Source: JAJYQH01 sp036261615
GTDB lineage: Bacteria; Actinomycetota; Actinomycetes; Propionibacteriales; Propionibacteriaceae
Length of the DNA: 34,838 bases
Direction: 5' to 3'
NCBI GenBank assembly: GCA_036261615.1
Contig: DATAKK010000049.1
Coordinates: forward strand, 1-34,838
In this document: in pieces, positions 8,082 through 16,613 of the stretch
Position numbering within the stretch: position 1 is the first letter of the stretch
Layout: every line of letters begins with the position of its first letter
Notes under the pieces: generated by a model
The model's database searches: none
The model's input: only the letters and a program-made list of their open reading frames with translations
What the model was told of the DNA's origin: nothing
Position numbers and translations under genes: made by a program

Positions 8082-8106
8082 GTGCGGGCCCGTTCCCGGG
8101 CCGCAC
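8082..8106 (+). promoter_or_regulatory. Hairpin in the gltA leader
   Basis: GTGC-G-GGCCCG (8082-8092) pairs with CGGGCC-GCAC (8097-8106) around a TTCC loop, leaving one bulged G. It ends four bases before the gltA ribosome-binding site (AGGAAGG at 8111-8117). There is no following T-run, so it is more likely a leader structure than a terminator. Confidence 0.4.
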
Positions 8107-8124
8107 AGTCAGGAAGGCCCACAC

Positions 8125-9423
<1,299 letters not shown>

Positions 9424-9436
9424 GGCTCGATCCCGG

Positions 9437-10300
9437 CTACTTCAGCAGTCGGGACAGCCGGCGGTCGGCGAGCTTGCGGCCGCCGGTCTGGCAGGTGGGG
9501 CAGTACTGCAGTGAGGAGTCGGCGAAGCTGACCTCGGCGATCGGCGTGCCGCAGACGGGGCACGGTTCCCCGGTGCGGCCGTGCACCCGCAGGTTGCTGC
9601 GCTTGTCGTCCTTGAGGTCCTTGGCGGCCAGCCCGTCGGCCCGCGCGATCGCGTCGGTGAGGCTCGAGCGGATCGCGTCGAACAGCACCGCGCGCCGCTC
9701 GGCGTCGAGACCGGACGCCGGCTGGTACGGGCTGAGCCGGGCGGCGTGCAGGATCTCGTCGCTGTAGGCGTTGCCGATGCCTGCGATCACCTGCTGGTCG
9801 CGGAGCACCCCCTTGAGCTGGGCGCGACCGGCGCGGTCGAGGATGCCGTCGAGCACCTCGGGGGTGAACCCGGACGCCAGCGGGTCGGGGCCGAGCGTGC
9901 GGATGCGCTCGATGTCGAGCGGATCGGTGACCACGTGCACGGCGAGCTTGCGCTGGGTGCCCGCCTCGGTGAGGTCGAACCCGGCGCCGTCGTCGAGCAC
10001 CAGCCGCAGGCTGAGCGGCCCCTTGCCGGGCCGAGGGATCGTCTCGGGCATGGGGTCGCGCCACACCAGCCAGCCGGCCCGGGCCAGGTGGAACACGAGG
10101 TGCAGGCCCTGCGCCTCGATGTCGAGGTACTTGCCGTGCCGGTGGACGCCGTCGATCTCCAGTCCGAGCAGGGCATCCAGCGGCGGCCGGACGGTCTTGA
10201 GCGCGGTGAACGCCGCGAGGTGCACCCGGGCGACGGTGCGGCCGGTGAGCCGCGGCGCGAGGAACGTGCGGAGCGATTCGACCTCGGGCAGTTCGGGCAT
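9437..10300 (-). CDS. Fpg/Nei-family DNA glycosylase
   Basis: A base-excision-repair glycosylase/AP lyase for oxidised bases. It starts MPELPEVE, so the catalytic Pro2 and Glu3 are present. HRHGKYLDI supplies the conserved lysine, the helix-two-turn-helix region includes QVIAGIGNAYSDEIL, and a CX2CX16CX2C zinc finger (CPVC to CPTC) is near the C-terminus, followed by GGRKLADRR. The length is 287 residues. Whether it prefers 8-oxoguanine (MutM) or oxidised pyrimidines (Nei) cannot be told from sequence, so no symbol is given. The start is ATG at 10300 with GAGGAGG six bases upstream, one base after the aat stop, so the two genes are translationally coupled. Confidence 0.92.
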   Translation of the reverse strand: MPELPEVESLRTFLAPRLTGRTVARVHLAAFTALKTVRPPLDALLGLEIDGVHRHGKYLDIEAQGLHLVFHLARAGWLVWRDPMPETIPRPGKGPLSLRLVLDDGAGFDLTEAGTQRKLAVHVVTDPLDIERIRTLGPDPLASGFTPEVLDGILDRAGRAQLKGVLRDQQVIAGIGNAYSDEILHAARLSPYQPASGLDAERRAVLFDAIRSSLTDAIARADGLAAKDLKDDKRSNLRVHGRTGEPCPVCGTPIAEVSFADSSLQYCPTCQTGGRKLADRRLSRLLK

Positions 10301-10301
10301 G

Positions 10302-10991
10302 TCACGCCTCCTCGGGGCGGGGGTCGGGGCCCGGCCAGTGCACGGGCGGCTGGCCGAGGGCGGCGTCCAGTCGCCGCAGGTAGACGTCGCGGGGGATCTC
10401 GATCGCGCCCAGGCTGGCGAGGTGTCCGGTGCGCCACTGCACGTCGAGCAGCCGGTCGTGGCCGTCGCGGAGGATGTCGGCGAGCCGCAGCAGCGCCACC
10501 TTGCTCGCGTCGCGCCCGAACTGGTCGTCGTGGAACATCGACTCCCCGGCGAACATCCCGCTGAGCGAGACCCCGTACAGGCCGCCGACCAGCCGTCCCG
10601 CGGCGTCCCAGGTCTCGACCGAGTGCACCAGCCCGGCACCGAACATCTCGGTGTAGACGTCGACGATCGCCGGGTCGATCCAGCCGCCCGGACGCCGCGG
10701 GTCGCCGCAGCGCCGGATCACCTCGTCGAAGGCGGCGTCGACGGTGGTGCGGTACTTCTTCGCCGACTGGCGCAGGCTGCGGGTGACGCGGACGCCGTCG
10801 AGGGGCAGGATGCCGCGGTGCACCGGCGACCACCACCCCATCTGCTGCTCGAAGCCGCCGAGGTGCAGCGGCATCGGGAACACGCCGGAGCGGTAGGCGG
10901 CGAGCGCCAGCGGCGTGTCGAACTCGTCGCTGAACGCGATGAGGTCGGCCGACGGCCACTCGTCGGGCGGCCCGAACAGGTGCGCCAGCAT
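10302..10991 (-). CDS. aat: Leucyl/phenylalanyl-tRNA-protein transferase
   Basis: Adds Leu or Phe from tRNA to N-terminal Arg/Lys of proteins, marking them for ClpS/ClpAP-type degradation (N-degron pathway). Family landmarks: ALAAYRSGVFPMPL, MGWWSPVHRGILPLDG, SVETWDAAGRLVGGLYGV, GMFAGESMFH and LLDVQWRTGHLASLGAIEI. With ATG at 10991 the protein has 229 residues, matching the family; GAGGAG is unusually close upstream. A GTG at 11021 would add ten residues without a visible ribosome-binding site. It forms a two-gene unit with the Fpg-family gene and diverges from marR. Confidence 0.92.
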   Translation of the reverse strand: MLAHLFGPPDEWPSADLIAFSDEFDTPLALAAYRSGVFPMPLHLGGFEQQMGWWSPVHRGILPLDGVRVTRSLRQSAKKYRTTVDAAFDEVIRRCGDPRRPGGWIDPAIVDVYTEMFGAGLVHSVETWDAAGRLVGGLYGVSLSGMFAGESMFHDDQFGRDASKVALLRLADILRDGHDRLLDVQWRTGHLASLGAIEIPRDVYLRRLDAALGQPPVHWPGPDPRPEEA

Positions 10992-11054
10992 GCTCCTCAG
11001 GCTACCGACCCGGGCGGACACCGGGGCGGGACGGCCGGCGCGTCAGGGTTCGCG

Positions 11055-11080
11055 AAACAATATAAATAAGCTATATAATC
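11055..11080 (+). promoter_or_regulatory. AT-rich promoter/operator island of marR
   Basis: This 26-base AT-rich island stands out sharply in the GC-rich background. It contains a perfect TATAAT at 11074-11079, six bases before an ATG (11086) and eight before the GTG start (11088). It also contains ATATA (11060-11064) and TATAT (11072-11076), an inverted repeat with a seven-base spacer. This would place an operator over the -10 region, as expected for an autoregulated MarR gene. No good -35 is visible. Confidence 0.6.
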
Positions 11081-11087
11081 AGGTGAT

Positions 11088-11525
11088 GTGACCACCCCCG
11101 AGGACCTTGCCGACGCCGTGCTGCGCACCGTCGCCCGGCTCAATCGCTGGGCCACCATGCAGGCCTCCTGGGAACTGCCCTCCGCCCAGATCCGCCTCCT
11201 CGCGCTCATCGAGGAACTCGAGCCCGCCCGCATCACCGACCTCGCCCAGGCCGACCACACGAGCCAGCCGGGCATCACCGCGCAGGTCAACCGGCTCGAG
11301 GGCGCCGGGCTGGTGAGCCGCTCGACCGGATCGGGCGACGCCCGGGTGCACCGGGTCGCCACCACGGGCGCGGGGCGCGACCTGCTCCGGCGGGTGCGCG
11401 CCGCCCGGGCGGAGATGCTCGCCCCGGCCTTCGCCCGGCTGGACGCCGACGACCTCGCCGCCATCCGGCGCGCCCAGGAACTGCTCGCCGCGCTCATCGA
11501 CCAGCCACCCGCCGGGCCCGCCTGA
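11088..11525 (+). CDS. MarR-family transcriptional regulator
   Basis: A 145-residue winged-helix regulator, normal size for MarR. The DNA-binding core is about residues 35-95: QIRLLALIEELEPARITDLA, then recognition helix QPGITAQVNRLEGAGLVSRS and the wing with DARVHRVATTGAG. Flanking helices form the dimer interface. It starts at GTG 11088, very close behind TATAAT, so the message may be leaderless or nearly so. It leads a co-directional group (MFS transporter, LLM monooxygenase, FMN reductase). The usual logic of such loci is repression of exporter and detoxification genes until a small aromatic or electrophilic ligand binds. The ligand is unknown. Confidence 0.9.
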   Translation: MTTPEDLADAVLRTVARLNRWATMQASWELPSAQIRLLALIEELEPARITDLAQADHTSQPGITAQVNRLEGAGLVSRSTGSGDARVHRVATTGAGRDLLRRVRAARAEMLAPAFARLDADDLAAIRRAQELLAALIDQPPAGPA

Positions 11526-11590
11526 CCGGCGTCCCGGCTCGTTCGCATCGCCAGTCCCACCCCACGTCCGCTCCCCGAGAGGAATCCCGC

Positions 11591-12808
11591 GTGCACACCC
11601 GCCAACCCGCCACCGTCTGGTCGGTCGCCTTCGCCTGCGTCATCGCCTTCATGGGCATCGGCCTCGTCGACCCGATCCTCAAGCCGATCGCCGACGAACT
11701 CGGCGCCTCCCCCTCGCAGGTGTCGCTGCTGTTCACCTCCTACAACGCCGTCATGGCCGTCGCCATGCTCATCACCGGCTGGGTGTCGAGCCGGATCGGC
11801 GCCAAGCGCACCCTGCTGCTCGGGCTCGCGGTCATCATCGTCGGCGCCGGGTTCGCCGGGGCGCAGAACTCCGTGCCCGCGATCGTGGCCTTCCGCGCCG
11901 TGTGGGGCCTCGGCAACGCCCTGTTCATCGCCACCGCCCTGGCGACCATCGTCAACTCGGCGATCGGCTCGGTGAGCCAGGCGATCATCCTGTACGAGGC
12001 CTCGCTGGGCCTCGGGATCGCGGCGGGACCGCTGCTCGGCGGCGTCCTCGGCGCCCTGTCGTGGCGCTTCCCGTTCTTCGGGGTCAGCGCGCTCATGACG
12101 CTCGCGCTCGTCGCGACCGCGCTGACCCTGCCGGGCACCCGGCCCACCGGTGTCCCGACGCCCATCTCGGCCCCGCTGAGGGCGCTCAAGCACCGCGGGC
12201 TGCTCACCGTCGGGATGACCGCGTTCCTCTACAACTTCGGCTTCTTCACGCTGCTCGCGTTCACCCCGTTCCCCCTCAACATGGATGCCCACGGCGTCGG
12301 CTGGGTGTTCTTCGGCTGGGGCGTGCTGCTCGCGATCTCGTCTGTGCTCGTCGCGCCCTGGGTGCAGCGCCGGGTCGGGACCGCGGTGGGGCTGGTCGGC
12401 GCGCTCGCCCTGTTCATGGTGCTGCTCGCGCTGATGGGGCGCTTCACCGCCGACCGGTGGGTGCTCGTCGCCTGCACGGTGCTCGCGGGCGCCGCCCTCG
12501 GCATCAACAACACCCTCATCACCGAGACCGTCATGAAGATCTCCCCGGTCGAGCGGAGCGTGGCGTCGTCCGCGTACAGCTTCGTCCGGTTCATGGGCGG
12601 TGCGATCGCGCCCTGGCTGGCCGGCCGCCTCGGGGAGACGTCAGTGCACCTGCCGTTCTACGTCGGCGCGTTCGGCGTGCTCGCCGCGATGATCGTGCTG
12701 TGGACGGCCCGCGGCGCCATCCACGCGATGGACGCCGCCCCGGGTCACGGCGCCGAGCCGGTCGACTCTCAGGTGGAGGCCGAGGCCCTCACCGTGGGCG
12801 ACTCGTGA
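11591..12808 (+). CDS. MFS transporter (drug-efflux type)
   Basis: A 405-residue major facilitator with about 12 hydrophobic segments in two halves joined by a loop near residue 185-205. The motif-A-like loop between helices 2 and 3 is GWVSSRIGAKRTLLLG. The N-terminus (MGIGLVDPILKPIADELGAS) is typical of drug:H+ antiporter family members. The start is GTG at 11591 with GAGAGGAA upstream. It lies 65 bases after marR and 58 before the monooxygenase gene, in the same direction. Export of the MarR ligand, or of the monooxygenase substrate or product, is inferred from context. The C-terminal 25 residues are acidic and probably cytoplasmic. Confidence 0.88.
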   Translation: MHTRQPATVWSVAFACVIAFMGIGLVDPILKPIADELGASPSQVSLLFTSYNAVMAVAMLITGWVSSRIGAKRTLLLGLAVIIVGAGFAGAQNSVPAIVAFRAVWGLGNALFIATALATIVNSAIGSVSQAIILYEASLGLGIAAGPLLGGVLGALSWRFPFFGVSALMTLALVATALTLPGTRPTGVPTPISAPLRALKHRGLLTVGMTAFLYNFGFFTLLAFTPFPLNMDAHGVGWVFFGWGVLLAISSVLVAPWVQRRVGTAVGLVGALALFMVLLALMGRFTADRWVLVACTVLAGAALGINNTLITETVMKISPVERSVASSAYSFVRFMGGAIAPWLAGRLGETSVHLPFYVGAFGVLAAMIVLWTARGAIHAMDAAPGHGAEPVDSQVEAEALTVGDS

Positions 12809-12835
12809 GGCGGGAATAGCAGAGCCCGATCTTTG

Positions 12836-12849
12836 GTTGAATAATCAAC
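12836..12849. promoter_or_regulatory. MarR-box-like inverted repeat before the monooxygenase gene
   Basis: GTTGA (12836-12840) and TCAAC (12845-12849) are perfect arms around ATAA. The core TTGA-N4-TCAA matches the common MarR operator form. It lies in a small AT-rich island 17 bases before the ATG. It shares ATAATCA with the sequence over the marR -10 region, so the MarR protein encoded upstream is the likely binder (inference). Confidence 0.6.
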
Positions 12850-12866
12850 TACAGATTGGGGACATC

Positions 12867-14021
12867 ATGCAGATCGGCATCTTCACCGTCGGCGACGTCA
12901 CGACCGACCCGACGACCGGCCGCACGCCCACCGAGCACGAGCGGATCAAGGCCACCGTCGAGATGGCCAAGCTGGCCGACGAGGTGGGGCTCGACGTCTT
13001 CGCCACCGGTGAGCACCACAACCCGCCGTTCGCCGCGCCGGCCAACCCGCCGATCCTGCTCGCGCACCTGGCGGCGGTGACGAAGCGGCTGGTGCTGACG
13101 ACGGCCACGACGCTGATCACGACGAACGACCCGGTGCGGCTGGCGGAGGACTACGCCTACCTGCAGCACCTCGCCGATGGTCGCGTCGACCTCATGCTCG
13201 GACGCGGCAACACCGGCCCGGTCTACCCCTGGTTCGGCCGCGACATCCGCGACGGCATCGGCCTGGCGGTCGAGAACTACGCGCTGTTGCACAAGCTGTG
13301 GCGCGAGGAGAACGTGAGCTGGTCGGGCAAGTACCGCACCCCGCTCGAGTCGTTCACCTCGACCCCGCGCCCGCTCGACGGCGTCCCCCCGTTCGTGTGG
13401 CACGGCTCGATCCGCAGCCCGGAGATCGCCGAGCAGGCCGCGTTCTACGGCGACGGGTTCTTCTCGAACCACATCTTCTGGCCCCCGCAGCACACCCAGC
13501 AGATGGTCGCGCTGTACCGGCGTCGCTTCGAGCACTACGGGCACGGGCGCGCCGACCAGGCGATCGTCGGGCTCGGCGGGCAGGTGTTCATGGCGAAGAC
13601 CAGCCAGGACGCCGTGCGGCAGTTCCGCCCCTACTTCGACCGGGCCCCTGTCTACGGCGGCGGCCCCAGCCTCGAGGAGTTCACCCGGGCCACCCCGCTC
13701 ACCGTCGGCACGCCCGAGCAGGTGATCGAGCGCACCCTCGGCTTCCGCGACTACGTCGGCGACTACCAGCGCCAGCTGTTCCTCGTCGACCACGCGGGCC
13801 TGCCGCTCACGGAGGTGCTGCACCAGATCGAGCTGCTCGGCACCGAGGTCGCCCCGGTGCTGCGCCGCGAGTTCGACGCCCTGCGCCCGTCCGACGTGCC
13901 CGACGCGCCGACCCACGCGTCCCGGCGTCCGGCGGTGGTGGACGCCGCCCCGGCCGCTCCCAGCGCCGACAACTACACCGGCACCCGGGCCGAGGACGGC
14001 AACGTCCTGCGGCTCGCCTGA
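12867..14021 (+). CDS. Luciferase-like FMN-dependent monooxygenase, CE1758-type
   Basis: A 384-residue bacterial-luciferase-fold (TIM barrel) enzyme that uses reduced flavin and oxygen. Landmarks: MQIGIFTVGDV at the start, EVGLDVFATGEHHNPPF, LVLTTATTLITTNDPVRLAEDYAYL in part, and DGRVDLMLGRGNTGPVYPWF. The residue pattern and the flavin reductase immediately downstream match the LLM/FMN-reductase duo described as the CE1758/CE1759 families. The start is ATG at 12867, 17 bases after the MarR-like box; an upstream frame start would include the operator and is rejected. The last 40 residues are low-complexity. Substrate unknown. Confidence 0.88.
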   Translation: MQIGIFTVGDVTTDPTTGRTPTEHERIKATVEMAKLADEVGLDVFATGEHHNPPFAAPANPPILLAHLAAVTKRLVLTTATTLITTNDPVRLAEDYAYLQHLADGRVDLMLGRGNTGPVYPWFGRDIRDGIGLAVENYALLHKLWREENVSWSGKYRTPLESFTSTPRPLDGVPPFVWHGSIRSPEIAEQAAFYGDGFFSNHIFWPPQHTQQMVALYRRRFEHYGHGRADQAIVGLGGQVFMAKTSQDAVRQFRPYFDRAPVYGGGPSLEEFTRATPLTVGTPEQVIERTLGFRDYVGDYQRQLFLVDHAGLPLTEVLHQIELLGTEVAPVLRREFDALRPSDVPDAPTHASRRPAVVDAAPAAPSADNYTGTRAEDGNVLRLA

Positions 14022-14054
14022 TCCCTCAACCGTTCCAGCCGCCAGGAGGTGGCC

Positions 14055-14657
14055 ATGTCCGTCCCAACCGTCACTGTGCTCAACGCGGGGCTCCGCGTGC
14101 CCTCGTCGTCCCGGTTACTCGCCGAGCGGATCGCGGACGCCGTCCGCGACCGCCTCCCGGGCGCCGACCTGGAGATCGTCGACCTGCGTGACCACGCGCA
14201 CCCGATGATGGACGCCCTGCTCACCGGGTTCCCCACCGGCGTCCTCGCCGAGGTGCTCGAGCGGGTCGCGGCGTCCGATGCCCTCGTCGTCGTGACGCCG
14301 ACGTTCCAGGCCACCTACTCCGGGCTGTTCAAGACCTTCGTCGACCTCGTCGACAAGGACGCCCTGCGCGGCACCCCGGTGCTGCTGGCGGCCACGGGCG
14401 GCAGCGAGCGGCACTCGCTCATGATCGACCACGCGCTGCGGCCGCTGTTCGCCTACCTCGGCGCGGAGCCGCTGGTCACCGGCATCTTCGCCGCGACCTC
14501 CGATTTCGGCGGGGGCGAGGGCCTGCAGCCCCGCATCGACCGGGCCGCCGGGGAACTGGCGTCGCGGCTCGGCACGGGCGGAGTTTCGGAGAACGTCGCC
14601 GAGACCGAGGCGGAGGTCGTCCCCTTCGAGGAACTGCTGGCCCGCTACAGCGCCTGA
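14055..14657 (+). CDS. NAD(P)H-dependent FMN reductase, CE1759-type
   Basis: A 200-residue flavodoxin-fold reductase that would supply reduced FMN to the monooxygenase upstream. It begins SVPTVTVLNAGLRVPSSSR, the phosphate-binding loop of the NADPH-dependent FMN reductase fold. TPTFQATYSGLFKTFVDLVD and LLAATGGSERHSL are further family segments. The start is ATG at 14055 with AGGAGG five bases upstream. It lies 33 bases after the monooxygenase gene and is followed by a strong hairpin, so the four-gene module ends here. Confidence 0.88.
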   Translation: MSVPTVTVLNAGLRVPSSSRLLAERIADAVRDRLPGADLEIVDLRDHAHPMMDALLTGFPTGVLAEVLERVAASDALVVVTPTFQATYSGLFKTFVDLVDKDALRGTPVLLAATGGSERHSLMIDHALRPLFAYLGAEPLVTGIFAATSDFGGGEGLQPRIDRAAGELASRLGTGGVSENVAETEAEVVPFEELLARYSA

Positions 14658-14680
14658 GACAGGCCCGCTCGGCCCTCCGT

Positions 14681-14716
14681 GGAAGTTCGGTGGGCGTATT
14701 CGCCCATCGGACTTCC
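14681..14716. terminator. Bidirectional hairpin terminator
   Basis: A 16-base stem: left arm 14681-14696 (GGAAGTTCGGTGGGCG), loop TATT, right arm 14701-14716 (CGCCCATCGGACTTCC), with only two G-T wobbles. It sits between convergent genes ending at 14657 (+) and 14729 (-). No T-run follows, which is common for actinobacterial terminators. Confidence 0.75.
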
Positions 14717-14728
14717 GCTGTCTTCTCG

Positions 14729-15013
14729 TCAACCCGCGTCGGCGCCACGCACCCGGGCGATGGTGGCGTCCATCCGCTCGAGTGAGTCGTGCCACTCCGC
14801 GGTCATCCGCTCGTAGGCCTCCCGCAGCTGGTCGTCCCACTGGCCGCGGGAGGCCTCCAACTGGGTGCTGAGCGCGCCGAGCGTGTCAGCGATCGCCTCA
14901 CGCGTGGCCTGCAGCTCGTCGGCCCCCTCGCCGACCCGGTCGTCGGCTGCGTCGGTGCGGCGCTGTGCGGCGTCCGCCTGCTCGGGACGCCGGAACCACT
15001 GGCCGAGCTTCAC
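14729..15013 (-). CDS. Small helical protein, WXG100-like (partner B)
   Basis: A 94-residue, predicted all-helical protein. Residues 59-74 follow the WXG100 spacing exactly: W59, D61 (where the family has G), A66-Y67 and W74, then an amphipathic helix (HDSLERMDATIARV). The first half is also helical and charged (TREAIADTLGALSTQLEAS). The N-terminus is basic (FRRPEQ). The start is GTG at 15013, overlapping the stop of the upstream small gene by four bases (GTGA). Two such proteins encoded in tandem resemble the heterodimeric ESAT-6/CFP-10-type pairs. The assignment rests on pattern alone; a general coiled-coil protein is the alternative. Confidence 0.6.
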   Translation of the reverse strand: MKLGQWFRRPEQADAAQRRTDAADDRVGEGADELQATREAIADTLGALSTQLEASRGQWDDQLREAYERMTAEWHDSLERMDATIARVRGADAG

Positions 15014-15309
15014 TTCTCGACACCCGCCGCCGCGTGGCCGCGGGCGCGGTGCGCGTCGACGAGGCGTCCGTGCATGAGGTCGAGGGACTCCTTGATGTGC
15101 TCGATGTCTCCGTCGAAGCTCTCGTAGGCGCTGTAGAGGGTGGCGGCGTCCGGGGTGCTCCACCCGGCGAGCAGCTGCTCGATGCGCTCGGCGAGGTCGA
15201 GTTGCACCTGGTAGAGCTGCTGGTGGCGGGCCTCGACGCGCCGGGCGTCCAGCAGCAGATCCGACTCCGCGGCGGCGCCCTGGGGCGGTGGGGTGGGTGT
15301 GTCGGACAT
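15010..15309 (-). CDS. Small helical protein, WXG100-like (partner A)
   Basis: A 99-residue protein. After a short disordered N-terminus (TPTPPPQGAAAES) come a long helix, a turn at G49-W50-S-T, and a second helix (LYSAYESFDGDIEHIKESLD). W50 at mid-length and F65 fifteen residues later mirror the WXG motif and second aromatic of WXG100 proteins, although the glycine is T52. The start is ATG at 15309 with AGGGAGAG upstream. It overlaps partner B by four bases, so 1:1 coupled synthesis is likely. No type VII secretion ATPase (EccC) or other machinery gene is in this window. Confidence 0.6.
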   Translation of the reverse strand: MSDTPTPPPQGAAAESDLLLDARRVEARHQQLYQVQLDLAERIEQLLAGWSTPDAATLYSAYESFDGDIEHIKESLDLMHGRLVDAHRARGHAAAGVEK

Positions 15310-15410
15310 GTGACTCTCCCTGCTCCGACGACCTCGGTGGGCCACCCGGGGTGACCCGTTCGTCGAGCCTATGCCCCGGGCGGTCCACCGGGGCCCGGAC
15401 GCGGCATCGC

Positions 15411-16598
15411 TCAGTCGGCGCGCTCGATCGGGCAGCTCATGCACCGGGGTCCGCCGCGGCCCGACCCCAGCTCCGAGCCGCTGATGGCAAGCACGGTGAT
15501 GCCCAGCTCGGCGAGCCGCCGGTTGGTCTGCACGTTGCGCTCGTAGGCGACGCAGACGCTCGGGGCGATCGCGAGGGTGTTGTTCCCGTCGTCCCACTGC
15601 TCGCGTTCGGCGGTCACCGGGTCGAGGCCGGTCTCGACGTTGCGCAGCCGGTCGATCCCCATCGCCCGCGCCGCGGCGACGAGGAACGGCTCGGGCTCGC
15701 CGACCGCCAGGCCGCCCGCCGCCGCGGTGACCGTGTAGGCCTGCAGCTGTTCGGCGGCTGCGGAGTACATGAGCACCATGTCGACGTCGACCATCGTGCA
15801 GATCGTGTCGAGGTGCATCGTCGCGCGCTGCTGGTGGATTGGCACCGCCAGCACCGTGTGCGCGAGGTTCTCGCCGAGGAGGGTCCCGGCGAGGCGCTCG
15901 ACCCCGGCGGGAGTGGTCCGCTCGCCGACGCCCATCGCCACCACCCCGTCGGACAGCAGCAGCACGTCGCCGCCCTCGACGAACTCGGCGTCCGGGCTGT
16001 GGATCGGCCGGCAGCCCGCGAACCGCGGGTGGTGGGTGTAGATCAGCCCGGTGAGCTGCGACTCGCGCCGCCGGGCCGGCATGGCGAGCGACGTGATGAC
16101 CGGCCGGTCGCCGATCCAGGTGGAGGAGTCGCGGGTGAACAGCAGGTTCGGCAGCGGGTCGATGACGAAGTCGTCGGGCGCCTTGAGCGCGGTGACGAGC
16201 GACCGGATGCCGCTGAGCTCGTCGTTGCGCAGCCCGGCGATGAGGGTGCCGGCCAACTCCCCGGGCGGCTGCGACAGCAGCTCGCGGGTGAGGTGACGGC
16301 GGAGCTGGTCTCCCAGCCGCAGGTCGGCCAACGCATGGGTGACGGCGTCCTCGCGCGCCTCGGGGATGGCGAGCGTCTCGCCCAGCAGGTCGGTGAGCAG
16401 CAGCACTTCGACGCCGTGGTCGCGGAGCAGCTGGGCGAACGCGTCGTGCTCCTGCTGGGCGCGCTCGAGCCAGGGGATGCCGTCGAACAGGAGCGCATCG
16501 TTGTTGCGCGGGGTCAGCCGGCTGAGCTCGGCCCCCGGTCGGTGGAGCAGCACGGTGCGCAGCCGACCGGTCTCGCTCCGGACGCCGGGACGGTTCAT
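15411..16598 (-). CDS. arcA: Arginine deiminase
   Basis: Hydrolyses L-arginine to citrulline and ammonia, the first step of the ADI pathway (ATP from arginine, acid resistance). The 395-residue length is typical. Motifs in order: LLHRPGAELSRLTP, DPLPNLLFTRD, AEFVEGGDVLLL (Glu/Asp), ATMHLDTICTMVD (His), WDDGNNTLAI, and the catalytic C386 in GRGGPRCMSCPIER. The start is ATG at 16598 with GAGGTCGAGGAGAAGCG upstream. It lies 15 bases after pheA on the same strand, so cotranscription is likely. The partner genes arcB and arcC are not in this window, which is odd for an ADI pathway gene. Confidence 0.95.
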   Translation of the reverse strand: MNRPGVRSETGRLRTVLLHRPGAELSRLTPRNNDALLFDGIPWLERAQQEHDAFAQLLRDHGVEVLLLTDLLGETLAIPEAREDAVTHALADLRLGDQLRRHLTRELLSQPPGELAGTLIAGLRNDELSGIRSLVTALKAPDDFVIDPLPNLLFTRDSSTWIGDRPVITSLAMPARRRESQLTGLIYTHHPRFAGCRPIHSPDAEFVEGGDVLLLSDGVVAMGVGERTTPAGVERLAGTLLGENLAHTVLAVPIHQQRATMHLDTICTMVDVDMVLMYSAAAEQLQAYTVTAAAGGLAVGEPEPFLVAAARAMGIDRLRNVETGLDPVTAEREQWDDGNNTLAIAPSVCVAYERNVQTNRRLAELGITVLAISGSELGSGRGGPRCMSCPIERAD

Positions 16599-16613
16599 CG
16601 CTTCTCCTCGACC

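Larger units (their letters stand above)
7743..8124. other. Divergent control region between the EcsC gene and gltA
   Basis: A gap of 382 bases with no convincing gene. It contains the four-copy CGGCGTAC element (7881-7963) and, just before gltA, a GC hairpin (8082-8106), both listed separately. The rest is GC-rich sequence in which I see nothing specific. The promoters of both divergent genes should lie here. Confidence 0.55.
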
